The notes: generated from the letters alone by a model not told the origin. A DNA stretch of 64,000 bases from Alistipes ihumii AP11 (GCF_025144665.1 NZ_CP102294.1:1550001-1614000); one strand, 5' to 3'; shown: positions 1 through 12,705, numbered from the stretch's first letter. A program made the numbers and translations.

Positions 1-565
1 CGACCCACGGCAGAAACCGTCTCTTCCTGCCTTCATCGCGGATTTTTCCTTTTCTTCGTTTGGGTTTAAAAAATAACATGCGCGAAACCGACTTTCGTTG
101 CTTTTACAAAAACGGAAAGAATCCCGATCTTGATACAAACTTACGAAAAATATCACGGAATATATCACGGAAAGGACAAAATATCTTCCGAAAGACCGAT
201 GTTCTCTGCGACAGAAAAGACCTCCGGGCCGTCCCCCGGCAATCGAGAGGCATCGTTCAGCCTCCCATTGTACCCGAGCTTTCGCCGACGACGAACCGAA
301 GCATCCCATACCTCGGCCGTTCCCGAAAACGCCGTTCCGTATCCGCATCTCGCCCGCCGCCGTCACGACAAGACCGAAACCGCGAGCCCGCCACAAAGCA
401 ATACGACGGGAAAGCAACCGAAGAAGTTCCGCAAAACAGAGCGTTCGTCGCCGCCCCTTTCCCGCAAATTCTTGTCCGCACATAACGATGCCCGGCTTGC
501 TCCGACGAAAACGGGGCCGCGACCCTCCGGTCGCAGCCCCGCTGCCAATTCTCCGCGCCGAAAGG
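1..565. other. Intergenic/edge region, no supported gene
   Basis: Downstream of the ATP synthase operon. The reading frames here overlap one another, are rich in Arg/Ser/Pro and resemble no family. Bases 50-200 are AT-richer than the surroundings. An 11-base direct repeat (ATATCACGGAA at 150-160 and 162-172) lies next to a perfect minus-strand -7 box (TAAGTTTG, 136-143), which could drive a gene leaving the left edge; an ATG on the minus strand at 79 opens a very basic frame to base 1, too short to identify. Confidence 0.5.
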
Positions 566-1435
566 TCAGCCATTGCCGATCTCGGCACCCATCATATCGA
601 GCAACTCGCTGGTAATCATCTGCTGGCGCGACTTGTTGTACTGTACCGTCAGTTCCTGCAACAGCTCGGTCGCGTTGTCGGTAGCCATCTGCATCGCGAT
701 CGTCCGCGCGGCGTGCTCGGCAGCGTTCGAGTCGAGCAGCATCGTGAATATCTTCAGACTCAGCACCTGCGGGACCAGCGTCCGGATCACCTCCTCGCGC
801 GACGGTTCGACGATGTAGTCGGCGGCCACCCCTTTCGTCTTGGCGGGCTCGACCTGCAACGGCAGATACTCTTCGCGACGGAGAACCTGCGAGGCCGTGC
901 TCTTGAAATGATTATAGACCAACTCGACACGGTCGATCTCGCGCTCGGCATACATTCTCATCAGCCTCTCGGCCAGTTGAGACGCCTCCCGGTAGGTCGG
1001 ACGCTCGGCCAGCGACTGGTAGTCTCCCTGCGGGACATAGCCTGCCTTGCGGACCGCCTCGGCAATTTTCTTCCCGATCGGAAAAACCAACACCCTCTCT
1101 TTGCCGAGCGACCGGTATTCGGTCAGCGTCTCGCCGAGCTTCCGGGCTACGTTGGCGTTGAACGCGCCGCAAAGCGACGAGTTGGACGACACGGCGACCA
1201 CGGCCACGCGCTCTACCGCGTTGTGTTTCTCGGCATAGGCCGAAGCGACGGCGCCCTCGGACGAAAGGAAGCCTTCGAGTATCTCGTGCAACTTTCTCTC
1301 GTACGGCAGCATGTTCTCGATAGCCGCCTGAGCTCGGTGCAGTTTCGCCGACGCGACCATTTTCATGGCCGACGTGATTTTCAGCGTGCTGTTGACCGAC
1401 GCGATTCTTGCCTTGACCTCCTTGAGCGACGCCAT
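566..1435 (-). CDS. atpG: F1Fo ATP synthase gamma subunit
   Basis: This is the central rotor shaft of the F1 sector, which couples rotation of the c-ring to the three catalytic beta subunits. The 289-residue protein starts with the typical N-terminal coiled-coil helix (MASLKEVKARI...) and ends with the matching C-terminal helix, where the motif ASLKEVK/ITSAMKMVA at the start and the RQQMITSELLD segment near the end are characteristic. The length is normal for the family. It is the last gene of the minus-strand atp operon, separated by only 3 bases from atpA, so it is co-transcribed. No terminator is obvious in the 565 bases that follow. Confidence 0.97.
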   Translation of the reverse strand: MASLKEVKARIASVNSTLKITSAMKMVASAKLHRAQAAIENMLPYERKLHEILEGFLSSEGAVASAYAEKHNAVERVAVVAVSSNSSLCGAFNANVARKLGETLTEYRSLGKERVLVFPIGKKIAEAVRKAGYVPQGDYQSLAERPTYREASQLAERLMRMYAEREIDRVELVYNHFKSTASQVLRREEYLPLQVEPAKTKGVAADYIVEPSREEVIRTLVPQVLSLKIFTMLLDSNAAEHAARTIAMQMATDNATELLQELTVQYNKSRQQMITSELLDMMGAEIGNG

Positions 1436-1438
1436 AGC

Positions 1439-3019
<1,581 letters not shown>

Positions 3020-3060
3020 ACCTTTCAATTTTTTTCGTTAACATTTCCGGCCGCTGCCGC

Positions 3061-3615
3061 TCAGACGATCCGCCGGTTCTTCTCGGCGAACTGCCGCTTG
3101 ATGCTGCGCAGCTGCGTCGCAACGCTGGCGTCCAGCCGCTCGCAGTTCATCTCGAAGACGAATCCGCCGATCAGGTCCGGCTTCACGGAAGCCTCCAGCT
3201 CGAGCTTCCCGCGCGTCTGCGCCTCGATCAGCTCCTTCAGGCGGCGCTCGGTATCGGGCGCCACCGGGACGGCCGTCTCCAACTTGCCCGTGCTGATCCC
3301 GTGCGCCTTGCGATACTGTTCCCGATACATCAGCGCGATCCATTGCAGGAAACGCTCTCGACGGTTATGCAGCACCAGTTGCGCGAAACACTCGAGCACC
3401 TCGCCCGGATCGCCTCCGCAAGCCGCGTAGACCAGCTTGAGCTTCTCGGACTCCGGCAGCACGGGATTGTCCAGCGCGCGCCGCAACTCCGGCTCGCGCA
3501 CGAAAGCGGCGGCCAGCTTTCCCATCTGTCCGTAGACCCGTTCGTCGCAGCCTTTCTCGGCAGCAAATTCGAACAGCGCCTTGGCGTACCGCACCGGAAT
3601 CATTCCTGTATTCAT
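3061..3615 (-). CDS. atpH: F1Fo ATP synthase delta subunit
   Basis: Part of the peripheral stalk, holding the F1 head to the b subunits in the membrane. The 184-residue protein starts with the helical N-terminal domain (RYAKALFEFAAEKG), the hallmark of OSCP/delta proteins, and ends with the C-terminal segment containing DLIGGFVFEMNCERLDASV, equivalent to the conserved 'GG..i...d...DgSv' region. A second Met at residue 5 (MIPVRYAKAL) is an alternative start. The gene follows atpF by 4 bases. Identity is secure from sequence and from its place between b and alpha. Confidence 0.95.
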   Translation of the reverse strand: MNTGMIPVRYAKALFEFAAEKGCDERVYGQMGKLAAAFVREPELRRALDNPVLPESEKLKLVYAACGGDPGEVLECFAQLVLHNRRERFLQWIALMYREQYRKAHGISTGKLETAVPVAPDTERRLKELIEAQTRGKLELEASVKPDLIGGFVFEMNCERLDASVATQLRSIKRQFAEKNRRIV

Positions 3616-3619
3616 AACG

Positions 3620-4120
3620 CTATTGTTTCATGGAGGGCATTTCGTCCAGCATCCGCTCGATCATCGTCATCTGAGCGGGCGAGCTGTCGAGCTTGCCCCG
3701 GATCACTTTCTCGGCGATGTCGACCGACAGCATGGCGATCTGTCCGCGCACCTCGCGGATGGCCGCCTCCTTTTCGAGCCGTATCTGGCGCTTCGCCTCT
3801 TCCAGTTGCTTCTGGCCTTCGTTCTGAGCCTGAGCCTTCGCCTCCTCGATGATCCGCTGTTTGGCGGCGGCGGCCTCGTTCAGGATACGCATCTGCTCCT
3901 CGCGAGCCTTCTGAAGCAGAGCCTCGCTCTCGGACTTGATGCCGGCCAACTGCTCGTTCGCCTGCTTGGCCGCTTCCAGAGACTTTTCGACGTAAACCCT
4001 CCGCTCCTCCACCATCCGGGTAATCACGGGGAAGCCGAACTTCGCCAGAAGCACGAAGACGACCCCGAAAGAGATCACCATCCAGAACAGCAGGCCCGAC
4101 TCGGGTTGTAAGAGTCCCAT
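3620..4120 (-). CDS. atpF: F1Fo ATP synthase b subunit
   Basis: Membrane-anchored peripheral stalk subunit. Residues about 8-30 form one hydrophobic membrane segment (GLLFWMVISFGVVFVLLAKF), after which the protein is a long charged helix with heptad-like spacing of Ala, Glu, Lys and Arg suited to the b-dimer coiled coil. Length is 166 residues, normal for the family. It lies 15 bases after atpE and 4 before atpH. Only one b gene is present, so the stalk is expected to be a homodimer. Confidence 0.95.
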   Translation of the reverse strand: MGLLQPESGLLFWMVISFGVVFVLLAKFGFPVITRMVEERRVYVEKSLEAAKQANEQLAGIKSESEALLQKAREEQMRILNEAAAAKQRIIEEAKAQAQNEGQKQLEEAKRQIRLEKEAAIREVRGQIAMLSVDIAEKVIRGKLDSSPAQMTMIERMLDEMPSMKQ

Positions 4121-4135
4121 AGCTTATCCTTTCCG

Positions 4136-4396
<261 letters not shown>

Positions 4397-4512
4397 TTAA
4401 ATGTTATTGTTTCGAATTAGTAATCGTCCTATCTCATCGTTCCTCATTTTCAGGAAATCCTCCGTTACCTCGATCCGCCGTCGGCCTCGGGCCTCCGTTC
4501 CGGTGCGAAACG

Positions 4513-5589
4513 TCAGATTTCCGCCTCCTCGTGCGGCTCGTGCCGAACCCGCGCCAGTCCGATGAACACGGCCGACAGCATCGTGAAGACATAAGCCTGC
4601 AGGAACGCCACCAGCAGTTCCAACAGATTCATGAATATGCTGAACAGCACCGACACGAACGTCATCGACGCATTCACGGCCGCCCCCATGCTGACCGTCA
4701 CGAAGATCACGCACGTCAGGCTCAGAATCACCGCATGTCCGGCCATCATGTTGGCGAACAGACGGATCATCAGCGCGAACGGCTTCGTGAAAATCCCGAC
4801 CAGCTCGATCGCCGGCATCATCGGCACGGGAACCTTGAGCCATGCGGGTACTTCGGGCCAGAAAATCTCCTTCCAGTACTCCCGCGTTCCGAACAGGTTC
4901 ACGGCAAGGAACGTACACAGCGCAAGCACCAGCGTCACGGCGATGTTGCCCGATACGTTCGCCCCGCCCGGGAAGAACGGGATCAGCCCCATCAGGTTGT
5001 TGACGAAAATGAAGAAGAACACCGTCAGCAGATAGGGCGCGAACCGTTTGTAATCCCGGCCGACGCAACTCTTGATCAGATCGTCGTGGACCATCATCAC
5101 AAACATCTCCACCGCGCCGACGAATCCTTTCGGCACGGCCTTCTCGACCGTCCGCTTCTTGTACCATCTCGCTACGCCGAGCACGATGCAGATCAGAATC
5201 AGACTGTTGAGCATCAGCGCGAAAGCCGTTTTCGTGATCGACAGATCGAGCGGTCTGACATCTTCTCCGTCGATCCGTTCGACGATCTTGCCCTCGTAAG
5301 GTCCCTCCGCCGCAATCCGGTAGCCGCCGTACTCGGCCCCGTGAGCCAGACGCGACGACATGAAGACATCCCAGCGCCCCGTCTCGCTTCGCAGAATCAC
5401 CGGAAGCGGCACGCTCAGCTCGCGTCCGTTCCACGACGTGATATGCCACTCGTACGAGTCGCCGATATGTCCGAAGACGATCCCTTTCACATCGACCGTC
5501 TCGCCCGACCCGCCTTGGGCGGCCGCTGCGGGCAGAGTCCCGAAAACGAGCAGGCAGGCGCAAATCAGTATGTAGCGTAACTTAGTCAT
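4513..5589 (-). CDS. atpB: F1Fo ATP synthase a subunit with long N-terminal extension
   Basis: Stator channel subunit next to the c-ring. The ATG at 5589 overlaps the TAA of the upstream gene (ATGACTAA), which supports coupled translation and yields 358 residues beginning with a clear signal-like hydrophobic stretch (LRYILICACLLVFGTLPAAAA). Residues about 25-115 form a soluble, probably periplasmic domain before the usual membrane helices. The essential arginine is in MIRLFANMMAGH, the family's R-L-F-x-N-x-x-A-G-H motif. The N-terminal extension is a known trait of Bacteroidota a subunits; its function is not established from sequence. Confidence 0.94.
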   Translation of the reverse strand: MTKLRYILICACLLVFGTLPAAAAQGGSGETVDVKGIVFGHIGDSYEWHITSWNGRELSVPLPVILRSETGRWDVFMSSRLAHGAEYGGYRIAAEGPYEGKIVERIDGEDVRPLDLSITKTAFALMLNSLILICIVLGVARWYKKRTVEKAVPKGFVGAVEMFVMMVHDDLIKSCVGRDYKRFAPYLLTVFFFIFVNNLMGLIPFFPGGANVSGNIAVTLVLALCTFLAVNLFGTREYWKEIFWPEVPAWLKVPVPMMPAIELVGIFTKPFALMIRLFANMMAGHAVILSLTCVIFVTVSMGAAVNASMTFVSVLFSIFMNLLELLVAFLQAYVFTMLSAVFIGLARVRHEPHEEAEI

Positions 5590-5995
5590 CGTTTTCTCGT
5601 CCTGTTTCCGGTTTCTTTCCGTACTTGCCGAAAAGCACCGTTTCATAGATCAGGTAAATCAGATAATATCCCATGAGCGTCAGCACGAAATCCGTGTTCT
5701 GCACGCCGACGCCCAGCGTATAGACGCCGATGGCGACGATCGCCAACAACAGCTTGGCGACTTTCATGCCCATGTAGAGCCAAATGAAACGCTTGCGTCC
5801 CCGGTTGCGGTCCAGCAGCGTAATGAACAGCAGCTCCCACAGCAGAAAACCCAACGGAATGTACGGAAAGACGCTCAGGTAATGCCCCGGAAAAGCCGAC
5901 CGGATCAGCGCGGCGCCGCCCCATCCGGCCGCCAGCGTGAGGATCGTCACCCCGATGACGAACCGCCTTGCGAATCTGTGTTCCGAATCGTTCAT
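5582..5995 (-). CDS. AtpI/AtpR-like small membrane protein of the atp operon
   Basis: A 137-residue membrane protein with about four hydrophobic segments (near residues 12-32, 43-60, 72-95 and 100-122) and a charged C-terminal tail. It lies between atpC and atpB, and its stop codon overlaps the atpB start. Position and topology suggest an assembly helper for the Fo sector similar in role to AtpI, but I do not see a motif that proves this. Bacteroidota atp operons normally carry an unnamed gene of this size here. Function is inferred from context only. Confidence 0.75.
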   Translation of the reverse strand: MNDSEHRFARRFVIGVTILTLAAGWGGAALIRSAFPGHYLSVFPYIPLGFLLWELLFITLLDRNRGRKRFIWLYMGMKVAKLLLAIVAIGVYTLGVGVQNTDFVLTLMGYYLIYLIYETVLFGKYGKKPETGRENDD

Positions 5996-6028
5996 CGCTC
6001 TTTCCGACTATGGCCAAAAACCGCGCCG

Positions 6029-7809
<1,781 letters not shown>

Positions 7810-7832
7810 CTATATCCTGTTTAAAACACGTT

Positions 7833-7859
7833 CAAAGGTACGGAGTTGAACGGGACAAA
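7833..7859 (-). promoter_or_regulatory. Promoter of the atp operon
   Basis: On the minus strand TACCTTTG (7833-7840) is a perfect match to the Bacteroidota -7 box TAnnTTTG, 27 bases upstream of the atpD start. A TTTG at 7856-7859 is a -33-like element, but its 15-base spacer is shorter than the usual 19-20. Confidence 0.6.
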
Positions 7860-7915
7860 AAAGTCCTGACACGCCTAATTGATGACCTAAAAGTCGTTTT
7901 CGGGCTTTCGTTTCG

Positions 7916-7947
7916 CTTGCAACTCCGCTACGGTATGACTACCTTTG
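7916..7947 (+). promoter_or_regulatory. Promoter of the AraC-family gene
   Basis: TACCTTTG at 7940-7947 matches the -7 box TAnnTTTG; CTTG at 7916-7919 lies 20 bases upstream as a -33-like element. Transcription from here would start after the possible start codon at 7945, which is why the ATG at 7984 is preferred for the gene. Confidence 0.55.
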
Positions 7948-7983
7948 TTCCGGTTCGTTTCCAATTTAACAAAAGTTCCCCCG

Positions 7984-8862
7984 ATGGCAAAAAAAACAGC
8001 GCTTCCCACAGTCCGCATCGCCCAGCTCGCCCGGCACGAGAGCGGGGGCTACCTGGCTGCCAATCTCGCCGTCTCGGACGACGGATGGAACGGGCTGGAA
8101 CCGTTCGACCGCCCCGTCCGGCTCGGGGGAGGAGCGCTCGTGCTGTGCGCCGGCGGCCGATGCCGCATTTCGATCAACCTGAAAATCTACGAGATCGTCG
8201 AAAACGACCTGATCGTGCTGTTTTCCGGCTCGATTGTCCACGTATCGCAGCGAAGCGACGATCTGAGCCTGCGCGCCGCGGGATTTTCGACCGACTTTCT
8301 GAAGGGCGTTCCGCAATCGGTCGTCCCGCTCTACCCTTATATGTTCCACAATCCGGTCCTCCTGCTGTCGCACGAAGACGCCGACATGCTGGCGGACTAC
8401 TTCGACCGGCTGCGCGAAAAGGCAACGCGGCAGAATCATCTCTATACCCGCGAGATCACGCTGCAATTGCTGCTGTCGATGTTTTTCGAGATCAGCGCGC
8501 TGTATCAGGCCAAACATCCGAAGGACAACCGCAGGCTGACCCGCAACGAGGAAATCTTCAAACGGCTCATGCAGCTTATCATGCGCCACTACCGGGAACA
8601 ACGGGCAACGGCTTTCTATGCCCGGGAACTGTGTCTGACACCGAAGTACCTCGCCTCGGTGGTCAAGAAGATCAGCAACCGGAGCGTGGCCGAATGGATA
8701 GCCGAGGCGGTGATTCTCGATGCCAAGACCCAGCTGCGTACCTCGCAGATGACCGTCCAGCAGATAGCCAACTACCTGAATTTCCCGAACCCCTCCTTTT
8801 TCGGCCGTTTTTTCAAGAAGCATACCGGAATGACGCCGAAAGCCTACCGGCTGAGCGAATAA
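7984..8862 (+). CDS. AraC-family transcriptional regulator
   Basis: A 292-residue cytoplasmic protein. Residues about 1-150 form a cupin-like sensor domain (VLCAGGRCRISINLKIYEI), and the last 100 carry the tandem helix-turn-helix of the AraC family: the first near ARELCLTPKYLASVVKK and the second ending in the classic TVQQIANYLNFPNPSFFGRFFKKHTGMTPKAYR. The start at 7984 (MAKKTALP) fits the promoter at 7940. It is transcribed divergently from the atp operon and has no operon partner, so the regulated target cannot be named; the ligand is unknown. Confidence 0.9.
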   Translation: MAKKTALPTVRIAQLARHESGGYLAANLAVSDDGWNGLEPFDRPVRLGGGALVLCAGGRCRISINLKIYEIVENDLIVLFSGSIVHVSQRSDDLSLRAAGFSTDFLKGVPQSVVPLYPYMFHNPVLLLSHEDADMLADYFDRLREKATRQNHLYTREITLQLLLSMFFEISALYQAKHPKDNRRLTRNEEIFKRLMQLIMRHYREQRATAFYARELCLTPKYLASVVKKISNRSVAEWIAEAVILDAKTQLRTSQMTVQQIANYLNFPNPSFFGRFFKKHTGMTPKAYRLSE

Positions 8863-8999
8863 GCGGTATGCGCCGCCGCCCCGTTGCACGACATCGCGCC
8901 GCCGTCCCCTCCGACATATGTTCCGTCGGCCGGGAACGGCGTCGGAAAAACAGGAAACCGCCGGCCGAGCGCCCGACGAAATCCCGATGCGCGAAACGC

Positions 9000-9728
9000 C
9001 TACAAGCCGCCCTTGCCTTTCCCGCCGAAAAGCTCGTAAGCCGAAACGGCCAGCGTCGCCATGCTGACACGGCAGGCCGGAGCGGCCCCGACGATCGCTT
9101 CGGCGCAGGCCGCGAGCGTAGCTCCGGTAGTCAGCACGTCGTCCACGAGCAAGAGATGCCGGCCTTCGAGCGATGCGGGGCGACGAACCGAGAAAATGCC
9201 CTTCACGTTATCCCAGCGCTCGCTGCGATCGGCCGTTTTGGCCTGCGAGCGGTTGTACCCGCTTCGGACGACGCTGCGCGCGTCGAGCGGAACTCCCAGC
9301 GCCTCGGCGATTCCGCGCCCGAAGTATTCGGCCTGATTGTATCCCCGGCTCAGCAAGCGCCGGTAGTGCAGCGGAACCGGCACGACCACGTCGACATCCC
9401 CATAGAGCCCGCTTTCGCGCAGCTCGGTCCCGAACCACCGGCCGAGCCGGAGCGCCGTCCGCCACTGCCCCCGGTACTTGAATCCGTGAATCATCGAACG
9501 ATAGGCATTCCCCTGCGTAAAGAAGATCATCGAGCAGGCCTCTTGCACCGGCACAAGTCCCCAGAACTTCCGCGCTACCGGATTGTCGTGCTCGGCGCTG
9601 TAACCCGTCAGCGGCATATCCCAGCGACAGCGCGGGCACAGCAGCCGGGCTCCCTCCGGGAGCGAGCGGCCGCAGGCCGCGCAACGCTCGGGATAGAACA
9701 GGCGGAATATTTCGTAAGCATAATTCAT
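9000..9728 (-). CDS. comF: ComF-family phosphoribosyltransferase-like protein
   Basis: A 242-residue protein with the ComF layout: an N-terminal zinc-finger motif (CAACGRSL...LCPRC, two CxxC pairs) and a C-terminal PRTase domain with the PRPP-binding motif LLVDDVLTTGATL. ComF homologues take part in DNA uptake in naturally competent bacteria, but in Bacteroidota a role in competence has not been shown. The ATG at 9728 is chosen since the upstream extension would start at TTG and overlap the preceding gene. It lies 28 bases after a small membrane-protein gene on the same strand and ends convergently to the AraC gene. Confidence 0.88.
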   Translation of the reverse strand: MNYAYEIFRLFYPERCAACGRSLPEGARLLCPRCRWDMPLTGYSAEHDNPVARKFWGLVPVQEACSMIFFTQGNAYRSMIHGFKYRGQWRTALRLGRWFGTELRESGLYGDVDVVVPVPLHYRRLLSRGYNQAEYFGRGIAEALGVPLDARSVVRSGYNRSQAKTADRSERWDNVKGIFSVRRPASLEGRHLLLVDDVLTTGATLAACAEAIVGAAPACRVSMATLAVSAYELFGGKGKGGL

Positions 9729-9756
9729 AAGCCGACATTTCAAGTAAAAGACGGAC

Positions 9757-10113
9757 TTATCGATATTCGGCAACCGCCTTCAGCGTATCGTTCTCGAAAA
9801 TCAGGACCATTTTTTCGAGACCGATCGTGTCGGTTTCGAAATCCATATATCCGTACAGCCGGTGCCGACTAAGCAGCCGTTCTACTTCGGCCTTACTCCG
9901 GCAGGCCCGGTTGATTATCTCGGCGACGGTTCTCAGATCGGCGTCCGTATCCGCATACGATTCCTCCAGATAAGCTATCGTTACCCCCTGATCGATCACG
10001 ACGTAACTCTTCCACAGAAACAGAAGCGCCGTCGAAGCGAGATAAATCCAAAAGGCGATCCTCCACCGGTTGCGCCCGCGCCCTTTCGGACGGAATCTAT
10101 CATCCGTTCTCAT
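9757..10113 (-). CDS. Hypothetical single-pass membrane protein
   Basis: A 118-residue protein I do not recognise. The first 18 residues are strongly basic, residues about 18-38 form one membrane segment (WRIAFWIYLASTALLFLWKSY), and the remainder is acidic and soluble, with an ending rich in hydrophobic beta-type patterning (GLEKMVLIFENDTLKAVAEY). By the positive-inside rule the N-terminus is cytoplasmic and the C-terminal domain periplasmic. The gene precedes comF by 28 bases and is probably co-transcribed. An AT-rich stretch at 10114-10165 would be its promoter region, although no perfect -7 box is present. Confidence 0.7.
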   Translation of the reverse strand: MRTDDRFRPKGRGRNRWRIAFWIYLASTALLFLWKSYVVIDQGVTIAYLEESYADTDADLRTVAEIINRACRSKAEVERLLSRHRLYGYMDFETDTIGLEKMVLIFENDTLKAVAEYR

Positions 10114-10387
10114 TCCGAAAATCCTTATTGATTCGGAATAAAAATACGAAAAAATAAGATGTCAGCGATCCGCCGTTTTTCAGCTTCCGCCCTGCAAAGG
10201 CTCGGATGTCGTCGATTTTTTCCGGAGCGGTCCTCGAACCGCTAACGCTTTTCACGATCCATGCGCCTCCCGACCGCTCATACGGTCCGGAAAACCCGGT
10301 TCCGCAAACATTCCGGCTCCGTTCCGCAGGCATCGTTCAGTCCGAACGGAGCGACGGGGCAAAACCGGACGACCGGCGGCAAGCGCG

Positions 10388-12673
10388 TTACATCGGATCG
10401 ACATCGGCCGCGACCTCGACGCTCCGGAACTCGGCCCGGGCATGCAACCGGCCGAAAAGCTCCTGTAGCAGCCGCTTGGCCTCGGCCGACGGGCTCCGGC
10501 GCTCGATTTTCAGCAGGAAACGAACCAGGAAGCGGCCCCGGATACGGTCCACGGGCGGAGCCTCGGGACCCAGCAGCCGACGGCCGAACACCTCGCGAGC
10601 CGATTCGGCGAACGCCCCGGCGGCCCGCCATAGCAGCTCTTTGTCGCGGTGTCGCATCACGACGGCGATCAGGCGGCAGTAGGGAGGATAGAAAAAGGCA
10701 CGCCGCTCGGCCAGCTGCGATCGGACCATCGCCCCGTAGTCGCCGCGGAGGACCTGTTCGATCACCGGATGCTGCGGCTGGGCGGTCTGGATGACCACCG
10801 TTCCCGGCTCGCTGCGGCGGCCGGCGCGGCCTCCGACCTGCGTCATCAGCTGGAACGCCCGTTCGCCGGCCCGGAAATCGGGGTAGTTCAGCAAGTTGTC
10901 CGCATTCAGAATGCCTACGAGGGACACGCCTCCGAAATCGAATCCTTTCGTAACGATCTGCGTGCCGATCAGAATGTCGGTCCGTCCCTGCTCGAACGCC
11001 TCCACGATCCGGCGGTATCCGCCCGCCGACTGCGACGTATCGGCGTCGAGCCGATCGATCGCGGCTTCGGGGAAAATGGCGGCGAGTTCCTGCTCTATTT
11101 TCTCGGTTCCGAACCCGCGCGGCAGCAGGCTTCCCGTCCCGCACGACGGGCATACGGCAGGCACGGGGATCCGGTAGCCGCAATAGTGGCAGCGGAGCGA
11201 GCCGTCGCTCTTATGATAAGTCAGCGACACGTTGCAGTCGGGGCAGTTGGCGGTCCAGCCGCAGTGACCGCACTCGACGTAAGGCGAAAAGCCCCGCCGG
11301 TTCTGGAACAGGATCGCCTGACTGCCGGCCTGCAACGCCTCGCCGATCCGGTCGAGCAGGACTTTGTTGAAGTGCGAGCGTTTTTCGCCCCGCTTGGCCG
11401 CCCGCAGCGTATCCGAAACGATCACGCTGGGCAGCACGGCGCCGCCGTACCGCTCGGCAAGCGTTACGAGCCCGTATTTTCCGGTCGCGGCGTTAAAATA
11501 GGACTCGACCGAAGGCGTCGCGCTGCCCAGCAGCGTCTTGGCGCCGCAGAGCGCCGCGAGCATGACGGCCGTATCTCGCCCGTGATACCGGGGAGCCGAA
11601 TCGGCCTGCTTGAAACTGTTCTCGTGCTCCTCGTCGACAATCACCAACGACAGGAGGGGGAGCGGCAGCAGCACCGATGAGCGAACGCCCACGACGAGCC
11701 GGCCGCCGCTTCCTCCGATCAGGCGGCGGTAAACGTCCGCCCGACGGTTGTCGGTCAGCCGGGAATGGTACACGATCACCGCATCGCCGAAATGATCCCT
11801 CATCCGCCCGATCAGCTGGGCGGTCAGCGCGATCTCGGGCAACATGTACAGCACGTTGCGGCCCGCACGCAGTTCTTCGGCGATCAGCCGGATGTATATC
11901 TCGGTCTTGCCGCTGCCCGTCACGCCGTGCAGCAACACGACGTCCTTCTCGGCGAACAGCTCGCCGATCCGCTCGAAACAACGTTGCTGCGCCGGAGTCA
12001 GTTCGGGCAGGCGGAACCGGACCGCGTCGCCTTCCTTGCCGACGGCCTCCCGACGGACGGACCGGAGCAGGCACTTATCCGTCAAAGCCCTCAGTACGGC
12101 CGGAGAAGCCGTCAGCAAACGACGCGGCACGAATTTCGGGTCGTCGAAATCGGGCGGGCCGGTCCGCTCCAGATACTCGGTCATCGCCCGGTACTGCCCC
12201 CGGGCCCTCGACAGCGAATCGAGAGCGGCATGCAAATCCGCCTCGTTGCGGACCGACGGATGCAACGCGACGAAAGTCTCCTGCGGAGGCGAGTAGCTCC
12301 CGTCGACCGCCTCCTGAACCGAGAGTCCTCCGGACTTGAGCACCGCAGGCACGGCCGCTCGCATCACCAGCCCGAGCGGACACATATAATAAGAGGCCAG
12401 CCAGTCCCACAGCCTTAACTGCACGGACGTCGCCGCAGGACGGTCTCCGACCGTCCGTTCGACCGGCTTGACCTTCGCGGCGACAGGACGGTCGCCGTGT
12501 ATCCGGCGGACCACGCCGGTATAATACTTGCGAGCCCCGAGCTGGACGATCACGCAACTCCCCTCGGCCAACTCCCCTGCCAAATGCTCCGGGACAGAGA
12601 AAGTCATCGCCGGAGTGGCCAGCGGAAGAATCACATCGGCATACAGCCGCTCGTCTGGTACGGAATCGCTCAT
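10388..12673 (-). CDS. priA: Primosomal replication restart helicase PriA
   Basis: DNA helicase that reloads the replisome at stalled forks. From the ATG at 12673 the protein is 761 residues. The N-terminal DNA-binding domain is followed by a superfamily 2 helicase core with Walker A GVTGSGKTEIY and the DEEH box (VIVDEEHENSFKQ). Four Cys pairs between the two RecA folds (CGHC, CPDC, CHYC, CPSC) are the zinc-binding site typical of PriA. The longer frame reaching 12922 is rejected: its first 83 residues look non-coding and the -7 box at 12698 would fall inside it. Transcribed divergently from the YitT-type gene. Confidence 0.95.
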   Translation of the reverse strand: MSDSVPDERLYADVILPLATPAMTFSVPEHLAGELAEGSCVIVQLGARKYYTGVVRRIHGDRPVAAKVKPVERTVGDRPAATSVQLRLWDWLASYYMCPLGLVMRAAVPAVLKSGGLSVQEAVDGSYSPPQETFVALHPSVRNEADLHAALDSLSRARGQYRAMTEYLERTGPPDFDDPKFVPRRLLTASPAVLRALTDKCLLRSVRREAVGKEGDAVRFRLPELTPAQQRCFERIGELFAEKDVVLLHGVTGSGKTEIYIRLIAEELRAGRNVLYMLPEIALTAQLIGRMRDHFGDAVIVYHSRLTDNRRADVYRRLIGGSGGRLVVGVRSSVLLPLPLLSLVIVDEEHENSFKQADSAPRYHGRDTAVMLAALCGAKTLLGSATPSVESYFNAATGKYGLVTLAERYGGAVLPSVIVSDTLRAAKRGEKRSHFNKVLLDRIGEALQAGSQAILFQNRRGFSPYVECGHCGWTANCPDCNVSLTYHKSDGSLRCHYCGYRIPVPAVCPSCGTGSLLPRGFGTEKIEQELAAIFPEAAIDRLDADTSQSAGGYRRIVEAFEQGRTDILIGTQIVTKGFDFGGVSLVGILNADNLLNYPDFRAGERAFQLMTQVGGRAGRRSEPGTVVIQTAQPQHPVIEQVLRGDYGAMVRSQLAERRAFFYPPYCRLIAVVMRHRDKELLWRAAGAFAESAREVFGRRLLGPEAPPVDRIRGRFLVRFLLKIERRSPSAEAKRLLQELFGRLHARAEFRSVEVAADVDPM

Positions 12674-12697
12674 GGTCGCATGTCTGAACTGATTCTG

Positions 12698-12705
12698 CAA
12701 AGATA
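12698..12705 (-). promoter_or_regulatory. -7 box of priA
   Basis: Minus-strand TATCTTTG matches TAnnTTTG and lies 25 bases upstream of the chosen priA start. No convincing -33 element is visible. Confidence 0.5.
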
